Positions 12,004 to 24,400 of a DNA stretch of 64,000 bases are shown here, piece by piece. Each line of letters begins with the position of its first letter. Within the stretch, counting starts at the first letter, position 1. This DNA comes from Limnomonas spitsbergensis (Eukaryota > Chlorophyta > Chlorophyceae > Chlamydomonadales): positions 918,501-982,500 of the forward strand of contig JAYJMM010000087.1 of assembly GCA_037349105.1 (NCBI GenBank), in the 5' to 3' direction. The notes under the pieces are model-generated. The model was given only the letters and a program-made list of their open reading frames with translations, had not been told where the DNA came from and did no database searches. Both the position numbers and the translations under genes were made by a program.

Positions 12004-12125
12004 CCGGCCTCGGTGACTGAGCATGCAGAGCAAGCAAGGTTGTGTTGCCTTCTCCATTTTCATGAAGGACACCCTGTCCAAGGAAGTGATTGTGGGAGAG
12101 CTCAGTACCTCGGCCTGACAGGCCT
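12004..12125 (+). pseudogene. Tandem copy of the MaoC terminal exon
   Basis: Directly behind the stop codon lies a second copy of the last exon. It reads GCVAFSIFMKDTLSKEVIVG then ELSTSA and a stop; the functional exon reads GCIAFSIVTKDTASKDVIVG then KLTSSA and a stop. The frame and the terminating TGA are conserved. It lacks a clear acceptor of its own, so it is probably 3' UTR, but it could serve as an alternative terminal exon. Confidence 0.6.
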
Positions 12126-12289
12126 TGGTAACGGAGATGACTAACTTCGCTGCTGTGCAGTAGTCTTTGCTCTTGCCTTCCTCTCTTTCTTCCCTCTTGC
12201 CTCGAGTTTTATCCTCCCAACCAGGCAGTTGATATGAGCGCCCACGGTGCGGAGGCTTTTTGAGCCGGGCCCAGAGGGGACATATTTTG

Positions 12290-12490
12290 CAAAGTTGTAC
12301 AGGCCAGCAGAGCATCACATTTGATGCATGGGACAGGTGCCCGTAAACCGGAGGTGGAATGTCATTGACTTCCGCCAGTCAGACGTCATGGGACAGGTTT
12401 GCAAGTTCATGAAATTTATACAGTCCAGCAGGGCATTACATTTGAGTTGATGCATGTGCATAAAATTTGATGCATGGGACAGGTGCCTCA
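12290..12490. repeat. Dispersed repeat (related to 31918-31965, inverted)
   Basis: CAGCAGAGCATCACATTTGA and TGCATGGGACAGGTGCC recur two to three times here, and once in reverse complement at about 31918-31965. From 12490 to 13255 I see no supportable gene. Confidence 0.6.
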
Positions 12491-13255
12491 AAATTAGTTC
12501 CAGCACACACAGAAACATATTGCATATTGGCCCACGTTGGGCTGGGAAATGAAGAACTGTGTACCAGAAGTTGTTGTTTGCTGCCATATGTCGATCCAGA
12601 ATTTCTTCTATTTAAATACATCTACCGGTCTATAGATCCAGGGTGTGTTCCTGCTACTTTACCATGTTCAGGTTTAGGTATTGAACCTGCCACACGATAG
12701 TCTCTCTCCCCTTGCCTAGATCGCCGGGGTTACATGTTCCTGCCCCCTCACATAGGAGGGTGGCATGGCTGCACCATGGTCCTGGCTGTGCATGGTACCT
12801 GGAATTGAGCATATTCATTCCCTACCAGCCCTACGCGGCCACGCGCTCAGGAGGGCCCAGCAGGTATGCACTGTTCTTAAGTTAATCATGTTCCGGGTGT
12901 TGCACATCCGCTGGGCTACTTCAGCAGGTGGCCATAAGCAGGTGTTCTGATGCTTATTTTATTATTGAATAGCTGTCGATACCTGATACCCGGACCATTG
13001 AAAGCGAATCATTCTTTCAATTCCAGGTAGTTGCTATTACCGGTATTACTATTACCGGAAATGCGATAATCTCGTAAATCTTAAGCAGGGCCCAAAGGTA
13101 TTACCACTGTAATGGTATGGGCAGCTGCAGGGGCAGGGGTGGCAGCAGCCTCGGCCAGAGGAGACGGCACCTGTAGGTCCTGTGATGATAGTGAGCTGGG
13201 GGCAGGAGCAGCTGCCTGAGGGTGAGCAGGAGGAGGCAGCACCTGATAAACATGT

Positions 13256-16200
13256 CAATAACGTTACACCTCTGGGCCCGCTCAGAGCTCGGCCGCGTGG
13301 GCGCCCAACTGTTCAGAAGGGAGTAAGGAAGGAACTAAAAGGAAGAGAGGGGAAAAGGAACAAAAGGAGAGGCCGGGAAGGCAAAGCAGACCAAGTCCAA
13401 CACCTGAGTTCCACAAAAGACTAGCCCCCAACAAAGCCTCTAAGAAAAGAAAAGTCCAGAAACGCAAGTGTATCCCACCCCTGCTTGGCCGCGAGGGCGC
13501 CCCACATATCAGAAGGGAGAAGATAAGAGACCAGAAAGGGGGCAAACAACAACATCAACGACAACAAAAAAGGCTAAAAGAGAAGGCCGGAAAGGCCAAC
13601 GACATCGGCCTCATAAACCCTGGAGCCTAACCCTCAATAATGCCCACAGCACAGTCCACAAAAGCAAGTGCATCCCACCCATGCTCAGCCTGGTACAACT
13701 GGTGGGAGCTAGTGGCAGCGCCCGGAGGACCTGCCCACCCCCGCTCCCGTAACTGCTCCCTGACACTAGGGTACTGGAGGCACACATGCAGCGCATCCGG
13801 CTCTACATGCTCGCTATCCCCCCGTGCTCAACACCGCTGGCAGCAGCGTGCCTGTCGCCGCTAACTGTTGCGCCGTCCTCTGGTATCAGCAGTGCTGATC
13901 GCGCCAAGCCGCAGTCGCAAATTGGTGCGCACACAAGCACACTCCATCTGACTAGTGCGGCTCTTGGCTAGCGCCAGCACGGCACCCGCCGTGGACTGGA
14001 ACCAGGCGCGGTAGGTTGCCGCAGATCTGTGCTCGGTGGTAGGGTCTCTGGGGTCCCCACCGCCGCTTGCATCCAGCCGTGCTTGCTCGTAGGCTGCGTC
14101 AACGAGTGCCAACACCTCTGTGACGGGTAGGTGCTGTATGGCAGCTGTTGCCTCGCGCAAGGTGGGGTGGCTACCCCCCGCTCCAGCTCCTCTAGTAATG
14201 CACCCAGCAGATCAGAGCACCAGGTGCGGCCGCCAGTGCCCTGGCTGATTGCAAGCTGCATATCTTCTGCCATGGCTTCAGCCATGAGAGGTCTGTATTG
14301 CTGTGCCTCCGGTGCCACCGCTGCATTGTAGAAGCGGAGGATATGGGCCCACCAGTCGCGCTGTAGTGGTTGACTAATGAAGCTGCAGCTCTCTCATGAC
14401 TCCCCAACTGGCGGCTGATGCAGGTAGCCCCGCAGCCTGGCGTAGGTGCTGTAGCAAGCTGGAGAGACATTGCCGCGGCCGAAGGTGGCTGGTGGCCCAC
14501 ATAACGTCGCCGTAGTTGGCCGCAGGCGCAGCGTACACAGCTGCCAGCCTGATGCGGGTTGGAAGATGGCGCCTTAGGCCCATCTTGGCTGCTATGCGGC
14601 GAACACGGTGCAGTGCGGCAGCCAACGGTGCCTGTCTACCCTCGATGGCCCTCTTCATGCCGCCGCTTTCGTGCTGAGCGATGCCCAAGAATTTGAATTC
14701 TTGGACACGCTTCAACACGGTACGGTCAGGGCCGTAAACGCAAACATGGGCTGGCTGTCGGCGCTGCGCTGCTAAGCGGCTGCCAAACTCCATGATCTCT
14801 GTCTTACTGACATTGAACTGAAGCTGTTTCTGTGCTGCACTATATTCATGCAAGGCACCAAGCATGCGTTGCAGCCCTGCTGGGGTGCGGGCTAGCAAGG
14901 AGAGGTCATACGCATACAGCAGGCAGCGTAGCTGTTGCCCCGCCTGCATCTCAATGCCCTCTGCCGGGCACTTGGTTGCGAGCATGGCCGGCAGGTCACT
15001 GAGGTAAATGCTAAAGAGCAGGGGGATCAGGGACAGCCCTGTTTGATGCCTCTGGTGCAAGGCACAGAACCAGTGCGCTTGTGGCCGTCAGTGAGCGTGT
15101 AAACTGCACCGGCATAAAGCGCTTGCACCGCGCGTAACAGGCATGCAGGCATGTGAAGATGCTCGCATAAATGCCGCCACAGCTGCTCTTGGGGCACGCT
15201 GCCATAGGCCTTTGTGAAGTCCACAAAGGCCCCATGCAGCTTGCCACGGCCTGCAGCTGCCCATTGATCATGGACTGCATGCCTGAGCAGGAAAGCAGCC
15301 TGGAGCGTGCTACGGCGTTGTTGAAAACCAAACTGCTCAGGAGGGTCGTGGCCGTGCAATCGTGCCCACTCATCAGTGATGGCAGTGAGCATGCTGGCAT
15401 ACAGCCGGTAAAGCACGCTAGTGATGGCGATGGGCCGGTATTTACCGGGATCAAGGGGGTCGCCCTTCTTGTAAACAGGCTGAATCCTGACTGGCTGCCA
15501 GGCACTAGGCATAACCCCCCGCACCGCCATGGCAGTGAACCACTCAGTCTTGCAGCAGATCCCTCAGCACGTGCCGTTGATCCTCCTCTGAATCGTCCTC
15601 TACCATAGCCAACTTGATACAGGGTGCCGCCAGACCGTCTAGGCCCGCCGCGGTGTGTACGCGCATGCGGGAGAAAGCTCTTGCGAAGCAAGATGCAAGC
15701 TTCTCAGCTGACACGCCTAGGTCCTCCGGCTGAGCGGTGGTAGGGCACAAGTTTGCCGGCTGTGGCGCCGCAGGAGAGGGGGGCACAGTGGCGGTGAATT
15801 GCTGTCGCAGGTGTGCCTCCCACTTCAGGGAGGAGACAGCCGTGGTGGGGCAGGTCTGCCGCCTCTCTTGCAGCTGCTCCCGGTAGACGCTGCACTCGCC
15901 ACGCTGCAGCTTGTCAGCTATAGCCGCTGCCATATGGCGCGTGTAGTAGCGGCGACGCCGTAGTCGTGCTGTGGACTTGTAGCGCTGCCTGGCTGCCTTG
16001 CGCTTTGGGCCCGGGGCACTGCAAAGCGACTTCGTTCGCAGCGCAGCATAGGCGCTCTGAACCTCCGCATCCCACCAGGGGGGGCGCTGATGCTGCCCAC
16101 GCTGGGCATGGGACCGCGGAGTGCGCGTCATGCCAGCAGCTTCGGCCGCAGACCAAATCACAGCAGTGAGCGCCGCTGCGGCTGCCTCGTCGTCAGCTCT

Positions 16201-17076
16201 GGCAATGGCCAGGCTGAAACGCTGTAGGCCCTGCTCATCGCGGGCTAGCGCGGCGCTGTAAATGTGCGCCTTATCAGCTCTCCAAGTCAGGATAGTTCGG
16301 CAGCTTCCTGCTGGTTGGCCAGCATCAGGCTGACCTCTCCCCACGTCGACGCCCCTGTCTACCGGAGGTTGAAAGGTCGCCGCAACCGGACGATGATCCG
16401 AGAGGTCCGGTTGGGTTGGAAGCACCCCGCTCACCTCCACATGTCTCCACATGCTACATGGCACCGCAATGTGGTCAACACGGGACCGGCCAGTAGCTGC
16501 AAGGAAAGATGCGTCCTCTTGGTCACTCATGCGGCCCGTGAGCAGCAGCATCCTGGACGCCGCCGCTGCGTTGAGCAGCATCTGAGCCTGCGGTCTAAGC
16601 ATTCTGGGCGGCTCACCGCAGAGCGCCCGGTGCGTGTGCATCTCAGGTGCATGTTGGATTGTCCATGCAAGGTCCGCACCGCCGGCCGTCCGGGAGCTCA
16701 CTGCCATGCCACATGTCCGCATTGACTAAGTTGCCCGCCCAAATGCAAGAGCCTCGCAAACTGTGCTGCTCCGTCTCTTGCTGCAACTTCTCTAGACGCT
16801 GCTCATACTCCCCGGCATCATGATTCTGCCCTATTGGGGGCAAGTCAATACATGCCAGGAAAGAAGCTGAGGGCTGCTGAAAAGTTGTCCGCTGCATTCT
16901 AGCCACGCCAGTCCCCCGTGGTTGGAGGTGATGTTTAAGGTGCAGAGTCCTGAAATGTTGCTGGCCACCACAAAAGCCACACCCTGTCCCTTGCCTGACT
17001 GCTGTTGGGCCCAGAACAGGCTGGGGGTCGCAAGCAAGACCAGTTGCATGAGTGCGGGCAGAAGCTGCACCAACAC
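13256..17076 (-). mobile_element. LINE (non-LTR retrotransposon), pseudogenised
   Basis: Read on the minus strand, the pieces occur in LINE order. An AP-endonuclease-like part (17076-16300) has GQGVAFVVAS, a degenerate AGNLVNADM and the terminal SDHRPV box. A basic linker with PWWDAEVQSAY follows. The reverse transcriptase (15530-14374) has KKGDPLDPGKYRPIAI, a fingers/palm block AFVDFTKAYGSVP, GIKQGCP and a YAYD box where active enzymes have YADD. A C-terminal region (14374-13640) ends in a CCQRC...H...C zinc-type pattern. The frame changes near 16640, 15540, 15040, 14400, 14200 and 13870, and internal stops occur, so it is inactive. The 3' end GAGGTGTAACGTTATTGA at 13256 recurs at other copies. 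Confidence 0.85.
13861..16722 (-). pseudogene. LINE ORF2 (endonuclease/reverse transcriptase), frameshifted
   Basis: The longest open pieces are 16722-15544 (392 codons, endonuclease C-terminus plus linker), 15530-15027 (fingers and palm), 15060-14374 (palm and thumb) and 14160-13861. The pieces overlap or abut in different frames, as expected for one ORF with several frameshifts. The first Asp of the catalytic YADD pair is Tyr here. Chlorophyte genomes commonly hold such LINEs; the clade cannot be fixed by eye. Confidence 0.8.
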
Positions 17077-18904
17077 TAAGGTGGCTGTGGAACCAGCTGG
17101 ACCAAGGGACTGAGGTTGAGGACCAAGTGCACAGACAGGCGCCGGTGCAGGAGCAGATGCATCAGCCAGAGGAGGCGTGGCCTGTTACACCACCGGTGAC
17201 TGCGGTTCCAGGAGGGGGCCAGGTGCCGACACCGGAACAAGGGGCGGCCCAGCATGCCAACCAAGAGCTGGGGGCGCCCAGAGGTGTGACAGGTGTGCCT
17301 GCAGCCGCCAACGCCCCTAGTAGACAGTCCCAGATCGTGGTCTCATGACTGGATTGGGGCCAGGCAGGCAACCCGCCAGAGGGGTTGGCTGTGCAGCCGG
17401 GTCCAGGTGAAGGGGCAAGGCAGGCGATCCCGGGCACAAGGGAAACAAGCCCAGTCATCCTGGACAGTACCCAAGGGAATCCAGAGGACACTCATCCAAG
17501 CCTATCGCATCAGAGAATTCAGAGGGGCTCAAGATGAGGGCCTGGCAGGCGGAGGTGACGATGCATGACTCGGTAACTATCAAGAAGAACATCCAGGCGC
17601 AACTGCAAAAAGAGGAGGAGGAGGAGGAGAAGCAGCCGCAGCAGCATGCCGCCATGGTAACGTGGCACAACTAGTGGTGCCACGCCGAGTTACAAGAGGA
17701 GCATGGCTCTGAGGGGGCGGCTACACCGGCATTAGCGGGCAGGGCAGCTGACAGGGAATAGGAAGCAGCTAGGAGCAGCGTGTCTCCGGTGCCAGCGCCC
17801 GCGGAGGGCAGCAGTAGAAATGTGTGCTTGGTAACGATTCATGCTGAGGCTGGCTCTAGCAGTGATGGGGAAAGAGAGCCCGACCCAGGAGGGGGAGGAG
17901 CTGAGATAACGCAAAGGCAGGCGGTGCCAGAGCCGCAGAGATTGTAGCCTAGAGCAAGGGAGCGTCCCAGGAATCAGGGGGCGCCAAGGCGGGTGCATGT
18001 TCATGAAGAGCCCGAGTCCGTGTTCGAGACGCCTGAATCCAAATTTCTGGGCAGCGCAGAAGGGCCGTTCCGCAGGCCCAGGGAGGGGTCCAGGGCGTCC
18101 AGGAATGAAGTGGAAGAGCCCGGGCCGGGAGGAGTTTTGTACGGGTCATGCAGTAACCCAGTGTGGTAGAATTAAGCCAGTCTGTACGGTGATGGTCCAC
18201 AGGGATCTGGGATCGGTGTAGGAGAAGACGTGGTGGGTATCGAAGAGCTGGAGCGAGTGGGGCCGCCGGGTTGGGCAAGAGCCTCGCATTGGACAGCCAG
18301 GAAATGTCTGAAGGTGTGTAGAATGTGCTTCTCACACTTAGCTAGCCAGGCGGCATCAGTGTATGAGTTCACAAGATACCACCTTAGGACGCCGTGGGCA
18401 TTACTGGCATATGCAGATAGCGCTGTGCTGATGGCTTGCCTCGGGCGGGTGTCCAAGGACAAAGCAGGGCAAGAGGCTGTGAGAGCGGTGCGGGCGTTCA
18501 TGGACCAATGGTCCACCAGGCAGAGGGAGCACCCAGAGTCAGGGGAAGCTGCAGGGATCGCGCAAGCATTGCACTCGAAATGGGGAGGATTCAGTGGGCG
18601 CGAAGTCGGGGAGCAAGAGACCCCGGTAGAGGCGACCGCGTGGCGCGAACAGTCAAACAGGGCACCCCAGGGAGGGCAGTTTTATGACCAGCAGAGCCCA
18701 AATTGGAAAGGTTCCTGCAGTCCGGCGGCGCAGCAGTGGCACGAGCCCTTGGAGGCGTTGACCTGGCACACAGAGCAGTCGAGGGGCCGGGTACCCCCCA
18801 ACAGCTGGTCCAAGTTTGAGAATGAGCACCGGCCGGACAGGGGCAGGGCAAGTGAGGCGGAAAGGTTTGGGAGGAGCAGGGCCGGCCCAGAGCAGGAAGA
18901 ATAG
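17052..18904 (+). pseudogene. Decayed plus-strand ORF, unknown element
   Basis: A low-complexity coding-like stretch runs through several frames. It includes a Gln/Glu-rich segment (QLQKEEEEEEKQPQQHAA near 17600) and the 224-codon ORF 18230-18904 with WTARKCLKVCRMCFSHLA. It lies opposite to and upstream of the LINE, between two LINE 3' ends. The composition recalls retroelement gag/ORF1 proteins, but no diagnostic zinc knuckle is visible. The LINE may have inserted into it. Confidence 0.35.
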
Positions 18905-19019
18905 GATCAGGAGGCTAAAATTAAAGTGTTCCCGAGTGACCGGGCGGCTGGTCCCCGTACGCAGGCAGACAAGAGGGGCGGTAACCCAAGAAGGCGGGGG
19001 GGGCCGGACCTGGGAGTAG

Positions 19020-19260
19020 GATCAATAACGTTACACCTCTGGGCCCGCTCAAAGCTCGGCCGTGTGGGCGCTTAAGTGTTCAGAAGGGAGAAAAAGGAAC
19101 TAAAAGGAAGAGGGGGGGAAAGGAACAAAAGGAAAGGCCGGGAAAGCAAAGAAGACTAAGTCCGACACCTGAGTTCCACTAAAGACTAGCCCTCAACAAA
19201 GCCTACAAAACCAAAAAATCCCACAAAAGCAAGCGTATCTCCTCAAGAGTATCGGGGCCA
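19020..19260 (-). mobile_element. 5'-truncated LINE copy (3' end, minus)
   Basis: Nearly the same sequence as 13256-13450: TCAATAACGTTACACCTCTG, GGCCGTGTGGGCGC, then the GGAACTAAAAGGAAGAG purine block and CACCTGAGTTCCAC. Only the 3' terminal ~200 bp remain. Confidence 0.75.
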
Positions 19261-19514
19261 GTTTGAAGTTGTGAGGCAGGCCGCCTAGTAAACCCTCAAC
19301 ACGTGAAGTGCTAACACAGACAAAACAGTCCGGGTGTGCCGGTGGCTGCCTCGTTGCCAGCTGAAAAAATGCGAGCAGGAACAGGAAGGACATACTACCA
19401 ACAAGCACCGACACGGTGGCTGTATGCTTCCAGTGCCCTAGTGTCTGGGAGCAGTTCCGGGAGCGGGGTTGGGCAGGTCCTCCGGGCGCTGCCACTAACT
19501 TCAACCAGCTGTAC

Positions 19515-20434
19515 CACAGTGTCGGGGCTAAGCGCTGCACCTAGTAAATGACTGCGCAAGTAAAGCAAACAAATAAAGCAAGTATTAAAGACACCCTTTC
19601 ACTCCCTTTCACTAGAAAAGTGCTGTGACTTCAGGAATATGACAGATTCCTGATCACTGCTGTTGAGACTCGAATCCCCAGCTGTAAACCTGGGGATCAG
19701 TCGATATATTGAAGATAAGTATCCCCTGGACTACTTACCTGACTATTCTCTACTGTTGACAAGATTGCCTGATGGGTCGACCCTTCCGAAGGTGACTGTA
19801 GTAGCAGTCGAAGTTGTAGTACACTGGTGACAGGGTACGACGATCTTCAGTGGGAAGTCGCTTGTATGTAGGCGATCTTCAGATGGGGAGACTCGTTTGA
19901 TGATCTATCAAGGAGTCGACTTGGAGCCTCTGGACTGGCTGTTGATGAAGTGTTGATGGAGTTGGTGGTGGTAAACCAGCTGGAAGGCTGGAGAATGCCT
20001 GATAAGGGCCGAAATATCAAGAGAAGACCTCCCAGACTAAGCAGTGTTTGTGCTTGCTTAGACTGAAGGGTCGAACAGTGTTTGTGCTTGTTCTGTATGA
20101 TGGATCGATATTCGAGCAGTGTTTGTGCTTGCTGGAATAAAGTGAGCAGTGTTTGTGCTTGCTCGATGAGGAGTGACTATGTAACTTCAGATTAAAGGAT
20201 GATTACGAAATCAGGGCTTCAAGTAAGAAAGAAATAGGAGCAGCAGAAAACCAAGCAGCCACTAAGAAGGAGGCTAAAGTGTGAAAATACACACTTCTCT
20301 GATATCCAGAGAAAACACAAAAGTGTAACTGCAACAGCAGTTCCGTAAACAGACTGAGTTCAACTGCAGGAATCCTTAAACAAGGAACTGATAATTCAGT
20401 AATACGCGCGGTGCGCTACATCAGCATGACAACA
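19515..20434. mobile_element. ~920-bp LTR-like insertion in the LINE copy
   Basis: The uninterrupted LINE copy reads GTACCAGGCTGAGCA here. In this copy GTAC appears on both sides of the insert (19511-19514 and 20435-20438). The insert has near-terminal TGTCGGGG and ends GACAACA, as LTRs often do. It contains four copies of GCAGTGTTTGTGCTTGCT (20040-20165). No ORF. A solo LTR is the simplest reading, but the exact ends are uncertain. Confidence 0.5.
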
Positions 20435-20682
20435 GTACGAGGCTGAGCAAGGGTGGGATGCACTTGCTTTCGTGGCCTGGGCTGTGGGCATTGTTGAGGG
20501 TTAGTCTATGGGGATTCTGAGGCGCCGGTCTCGTTAGCCTTTCCGGCCTTCCCTTTTGGTCATTTTATTTTTGGACCCCTTCCTAGTTTCTTCTCTTCTC
20601 CCTTCTAATCAGTGGGGCGCCCTCGTGGCCAATCCAAGCAGGGTTGGGATACGCTTGCTTTTATGGAGTTTTTGTTTGTAGG

Positions 20683-20873
20683 CCAATTTTATGAAAAGTG
20701 GGCTATTATCTCAATACAACTTGGCTATATATTGTCACGAGGCAGCAGTGAACGTAAATCGGTACAAGCCACCCATACGTGCGGTGCACCCATACGTCGT
20801 GACACTATTAGGCGCGCTAACGCGCCTTTGGTTTTTTGGGTTGAGGAGAGGGACATATGAAATTGGGTAAAAG
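20683..20873. mobile_element. ~190-bp insertion in the LINE copy
   Basis: Found by comparison with the intact 3' region at 13410-13450: homology breaks after GTTTGTAGGCC and resumes at GGCTAGTCCTTAGTGGAAC. Inside are an inverted pair (TGTCACGAGG and ACGTCGTGACA) and a palindromic GGCGCGCTAACGCGCC. Its class is unknown. Confidence 0.45.
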
Positions 20874-21417
20874 CCGGCTAGTCCTTAGTGGAACTTAGGT
20901 GTCGGACACTCGGACTTGGTCTTCTTTGCCCTCCCGGCGTTCTCTTTTGTTCCTTCCTCCCCCTCTTCCTTTTAGTTCCTTCTTCTTTTCTCCCTTCTGA
21001 ACTGCTGGGCGCCCACGCGGCTGAGCTTTGAGCGGGCCCAGAGGTGTAACGTTGTTGACCGACACGGCCGCAATAATCCCGGTGGTTGAAAGGGGTGGAA
21101 GTGTGGAACGACCAGGCAGGTCAGGCCGGGGCAATGCCGGGACCTCCGCTCGTACCCGATTTTTGAAAATTCTTTAAGACACGTTGGAGTTTCGAGTCAC
21201 GAACACTTGTGGCCCACTGACAACGCCACCGTGTCTTCGCACAATTTGATTGCTTTAAGCTCTGTCCTTGATCCTTTCCAGACATTCCACGCCTTTGGCC
21301 CTCTGCCTTTGGTGGCATGGTTGGCTTAGGTGTATCCTTCGCGGAAGTCTTTCGTGGGTCTAATCGATTTCGAAGGCGCATTGCACGTAAGCATCTGTTT
21401 TGCAAATAGCTCCTGAC

Positions 21418-24400
21418 ATGGCTGGCATGAACCCGACGTACGATCGAGTCTGCAAGCAAGGGGCCCCGCAAGGGGCTCCGTTGTACAGGCTGGTGGCCCA
21501 GATGAACAGTGAGAAAGGTTTCAGCCAAAAGCTGGAAGAATTTGAGACGAACCTAAAGACGGCTTGCCTGGAGGATCTGAAGGCCAAGGTTCACAAAGAT
21601 GACTTGGACAACCCTTCCTTCTCCGCTGCTTTCCTGAAGCAAAACAGAAAAACTCTCAAGAATATCGAAGAAAGATGTGGTAAAAAGCTGTATGATCAGT
21701 GTGCCAAGGTGGCACAAGTTTTGGAAATCCGTCGGAGGATGCATGGGCAGCAGCACCAGCAGGGGCAGGAGCAGCAGCAGCAAGACCACCAGCATGATGA
21801 TCATCAGCAGCAGCAGGTGAGGGCTGTAGGTGCCAGCACTGCATGTCCCAGGGTGGTTAAAAGGGCTCCCCGGTCATGGGATGCCCATGCTGGACAGAGT
21901 GACAGACGGTGCCGCACCTGCCCATGCGCACAACTGTTCTCCCGGTGCTTCAGGCATGCTGACGGTGCCCCATAGCCCAGACCAGTGGCTGCATGTTCAG
22001 GACATAAAGAGTCGGGCATGGCCCTATGGATAAAGAGATATCTTTATGTCTGCTGTATGGGGTGTACATGACTTTTGTCTCTCCGCATGGTAACATTATT
22101 ATGCTGCATGCAACCACACCTTAAGCACTGAGTACTGCATAGCTTTTATCTCTTTGTGTAGCTGCATGGCGTATATCTCTCTGCATGGCAGCGTGACGAT
22201 TACCTCTCTGCATGGCTGCATGGCATGCATCTCTCTGTATGACTTGTATCTCTCTGCATGGCTGCATGACATATCTCTCTCTGCCTGGCTGCCTGGCGGC
22301 ATGACGTGTATCTCTCTGCATGGCTGCATTACAAGTATCTCTCTTATGGCAGCATGACAAGTATCTCTCTGCATGGCTGCTTGACTGCACGACGTGTATC
22401 TCTCTGCATGGCTGCATGGCTGCATGACATGTATCTCTCTGCATGGCAGCCTGGCGGCATGACGTGTATCTCTGCATGGCGGCATAACATGTATCTCTCT
22501 GCATGGCTGCATGACAAGTATCTCTCTGCATGGCTGCATGACATGTATCTCTCTGCATGGCTGCATGACAAGTATCTCTCTGCATGGCTGCATGACGTGT
22601 ATCTTTCTGCATGGCTGCTTGGCTGTATGGCATGTATCTCTCTGCATGGCTGCATGGCATGTATCTCTCTGCAAGGCTGCATGACATGTATCTCTCTGCA
22701 TGGCTGCATGACAAGTATCTCTCTGCATGGCTGCTTGGCTGCATGGCATGTTTCTCTCTGCATGGCTACATGACATGTAACTCTCTGCATGGCTACATGA
22801 CATGTAACTCTCTGCATGGCTGCATGACAAGTATCTCTCTGCATGGCTGCTTGGCTGCATGGCATGTTTCTCTCTGCATGGCTACATGACATGTAACTCT
22901 CTGCATGGCTGCATGACAAGTATCTCTCTGCATGGCTGCATGACGTGTATCTTTCTGCATGGCTGCTTGGCTGCATGGCATGTATCTCTCTGCATGGCTG
23001 CATGACAAGTATCTTTCTGCATGGCTGCATGACATGTATCTCTCTGCATGGCTGCTGGAGGACTAAGCTGCAGGCCGCTGCTCCCACCGCTGCCGTCCCG
23101 CTGCTGCTGCTGCTGGAAGGTTGCCCTGCATGTATATGTGCTGCTGCATGGCTGTATGGCATCTAATTCTCTGCATGGCTGCATGGTGTCTATCTCTCTG
23201 CATGGCTGCATGGTATGAATCTTATCATCCTGCATTGGGTGGTGCATGACATTCATTATGGCTGCATGGTATGCCTTCACGTCGGGATTTTAGTGTCTCA
23301 TGTTCTATTTGTCTCTCTTTGCATGGATTCTTGTACCTGCTGTTGTGGACCCGCTGCAGTGCATTGCCCGCCTCTTGCTGCTCCAAGGTTTGATCTTTGT
23401 TGCATGGCACAGGAATTCCCCGCGGAGACGAATTCGACCGTATTCAAGTTCAATGGAGCAGGGATCCAGGTGCAGGCCAACAGGTCGTTCAGCCAGAACA
23501 AGAAAACGAAGCCGGCGCCCATTGGTAGGTTGGATTGTTCATGGCCACATGCTGCCGCAGCCACAACTGTGCCACGCTGCTTCGATAGTGTCTTTGTGAC
23601 TGTGCTGTGATCATCAAGGACCTGATTAATAAAGAGCTCCGTACCCCCGGTACCGGTACAATTACATTGTTCAAGTTTGAAGCATGCTCTTGTGCGCAAG
23701 GGGTGGCACGGGGGTGGGAGAAGGGGGTTGAGGAGGAGGGGGGGGGCAGAGGGAGGCAAGGTGGCGGGAGGAGCTGGAGGGGGAGTGGGGAAGCGGGGGG
23801 GGGGGGGGGGGGGGAGGGTGAGGAGGACAAGGGAGGCATGGGGAGGCCAGGAATTCACCAGTAACTCGCCAGCTGACCTCTCCCTACTCTTCTGCCCGTC
23901 GCACGTAAATTGAAAGGGATAACCATTCCGCTAGCGTGGGCTGGACCGCCGGGCCGAGCATTGTGTTAGGGCCTTTTTCTTAGTATAAAAACGAGCTTGG
24001 GGAAGTCCTCCTACCTCTTTAAAAGCAGGGGAAGGCATTTTACTTTGTAATCAAAGAAACGTTGACGCACCTGCATGGCTGGAGCCCCGACCCCCCGGCA
24101 TGCATGGCTTCAGTCTACCCCACGACCCAATATCTCAAGCACTTCATTTCAAGCCTGGCATCACTGCATCAGCCTGCATATACAGCTACCGTAGCCCTGG
24201 GCCTCCGTCCCTGCCTTGACTGGGAATCCACTGCTGATCCCAGCGTGCTTCTGCCACAATGCAGCTACAACTCTGCTACAACTCTGCTACAATTTAGCTA
24301 CAATTCAGCTACATTTAAGCCTGCGGCTGGGGTCCTGGCGCAGCCTGCTACAGCCAGGGCCTGCTGCGCCTAGGCCTGGTGCTCCCAACCGCGCCCAGCC

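Larger units (their letters stand above)
19390..21060 (+). mobile_element. 5'-truncated LINE copy (plus) with two insertions
   Basis: Reverse-complement counterpart of 13256-13800. It encodes the C-terminal stretch CPSVWEQFRERGWAGPPGAA, continues at 20440 with EQGWDALAFVAWAVGIVEG and a stop, and ends at GAGGTGTAACGTTGTTGA near 21058. The copy is split by insertions at about 19515-20434 and about 20683-20873. Its 3' end lies ~360 bp from the SUMO protease start codon. Confidence 0.75.

Noticed and set aside
22344..23162. 272-codon minus-strand ORF rich in Met, His and Cys
   Set aside because: Product of a 27-bp repeat; all overlapping ORFs on both strands show the same periodicity.
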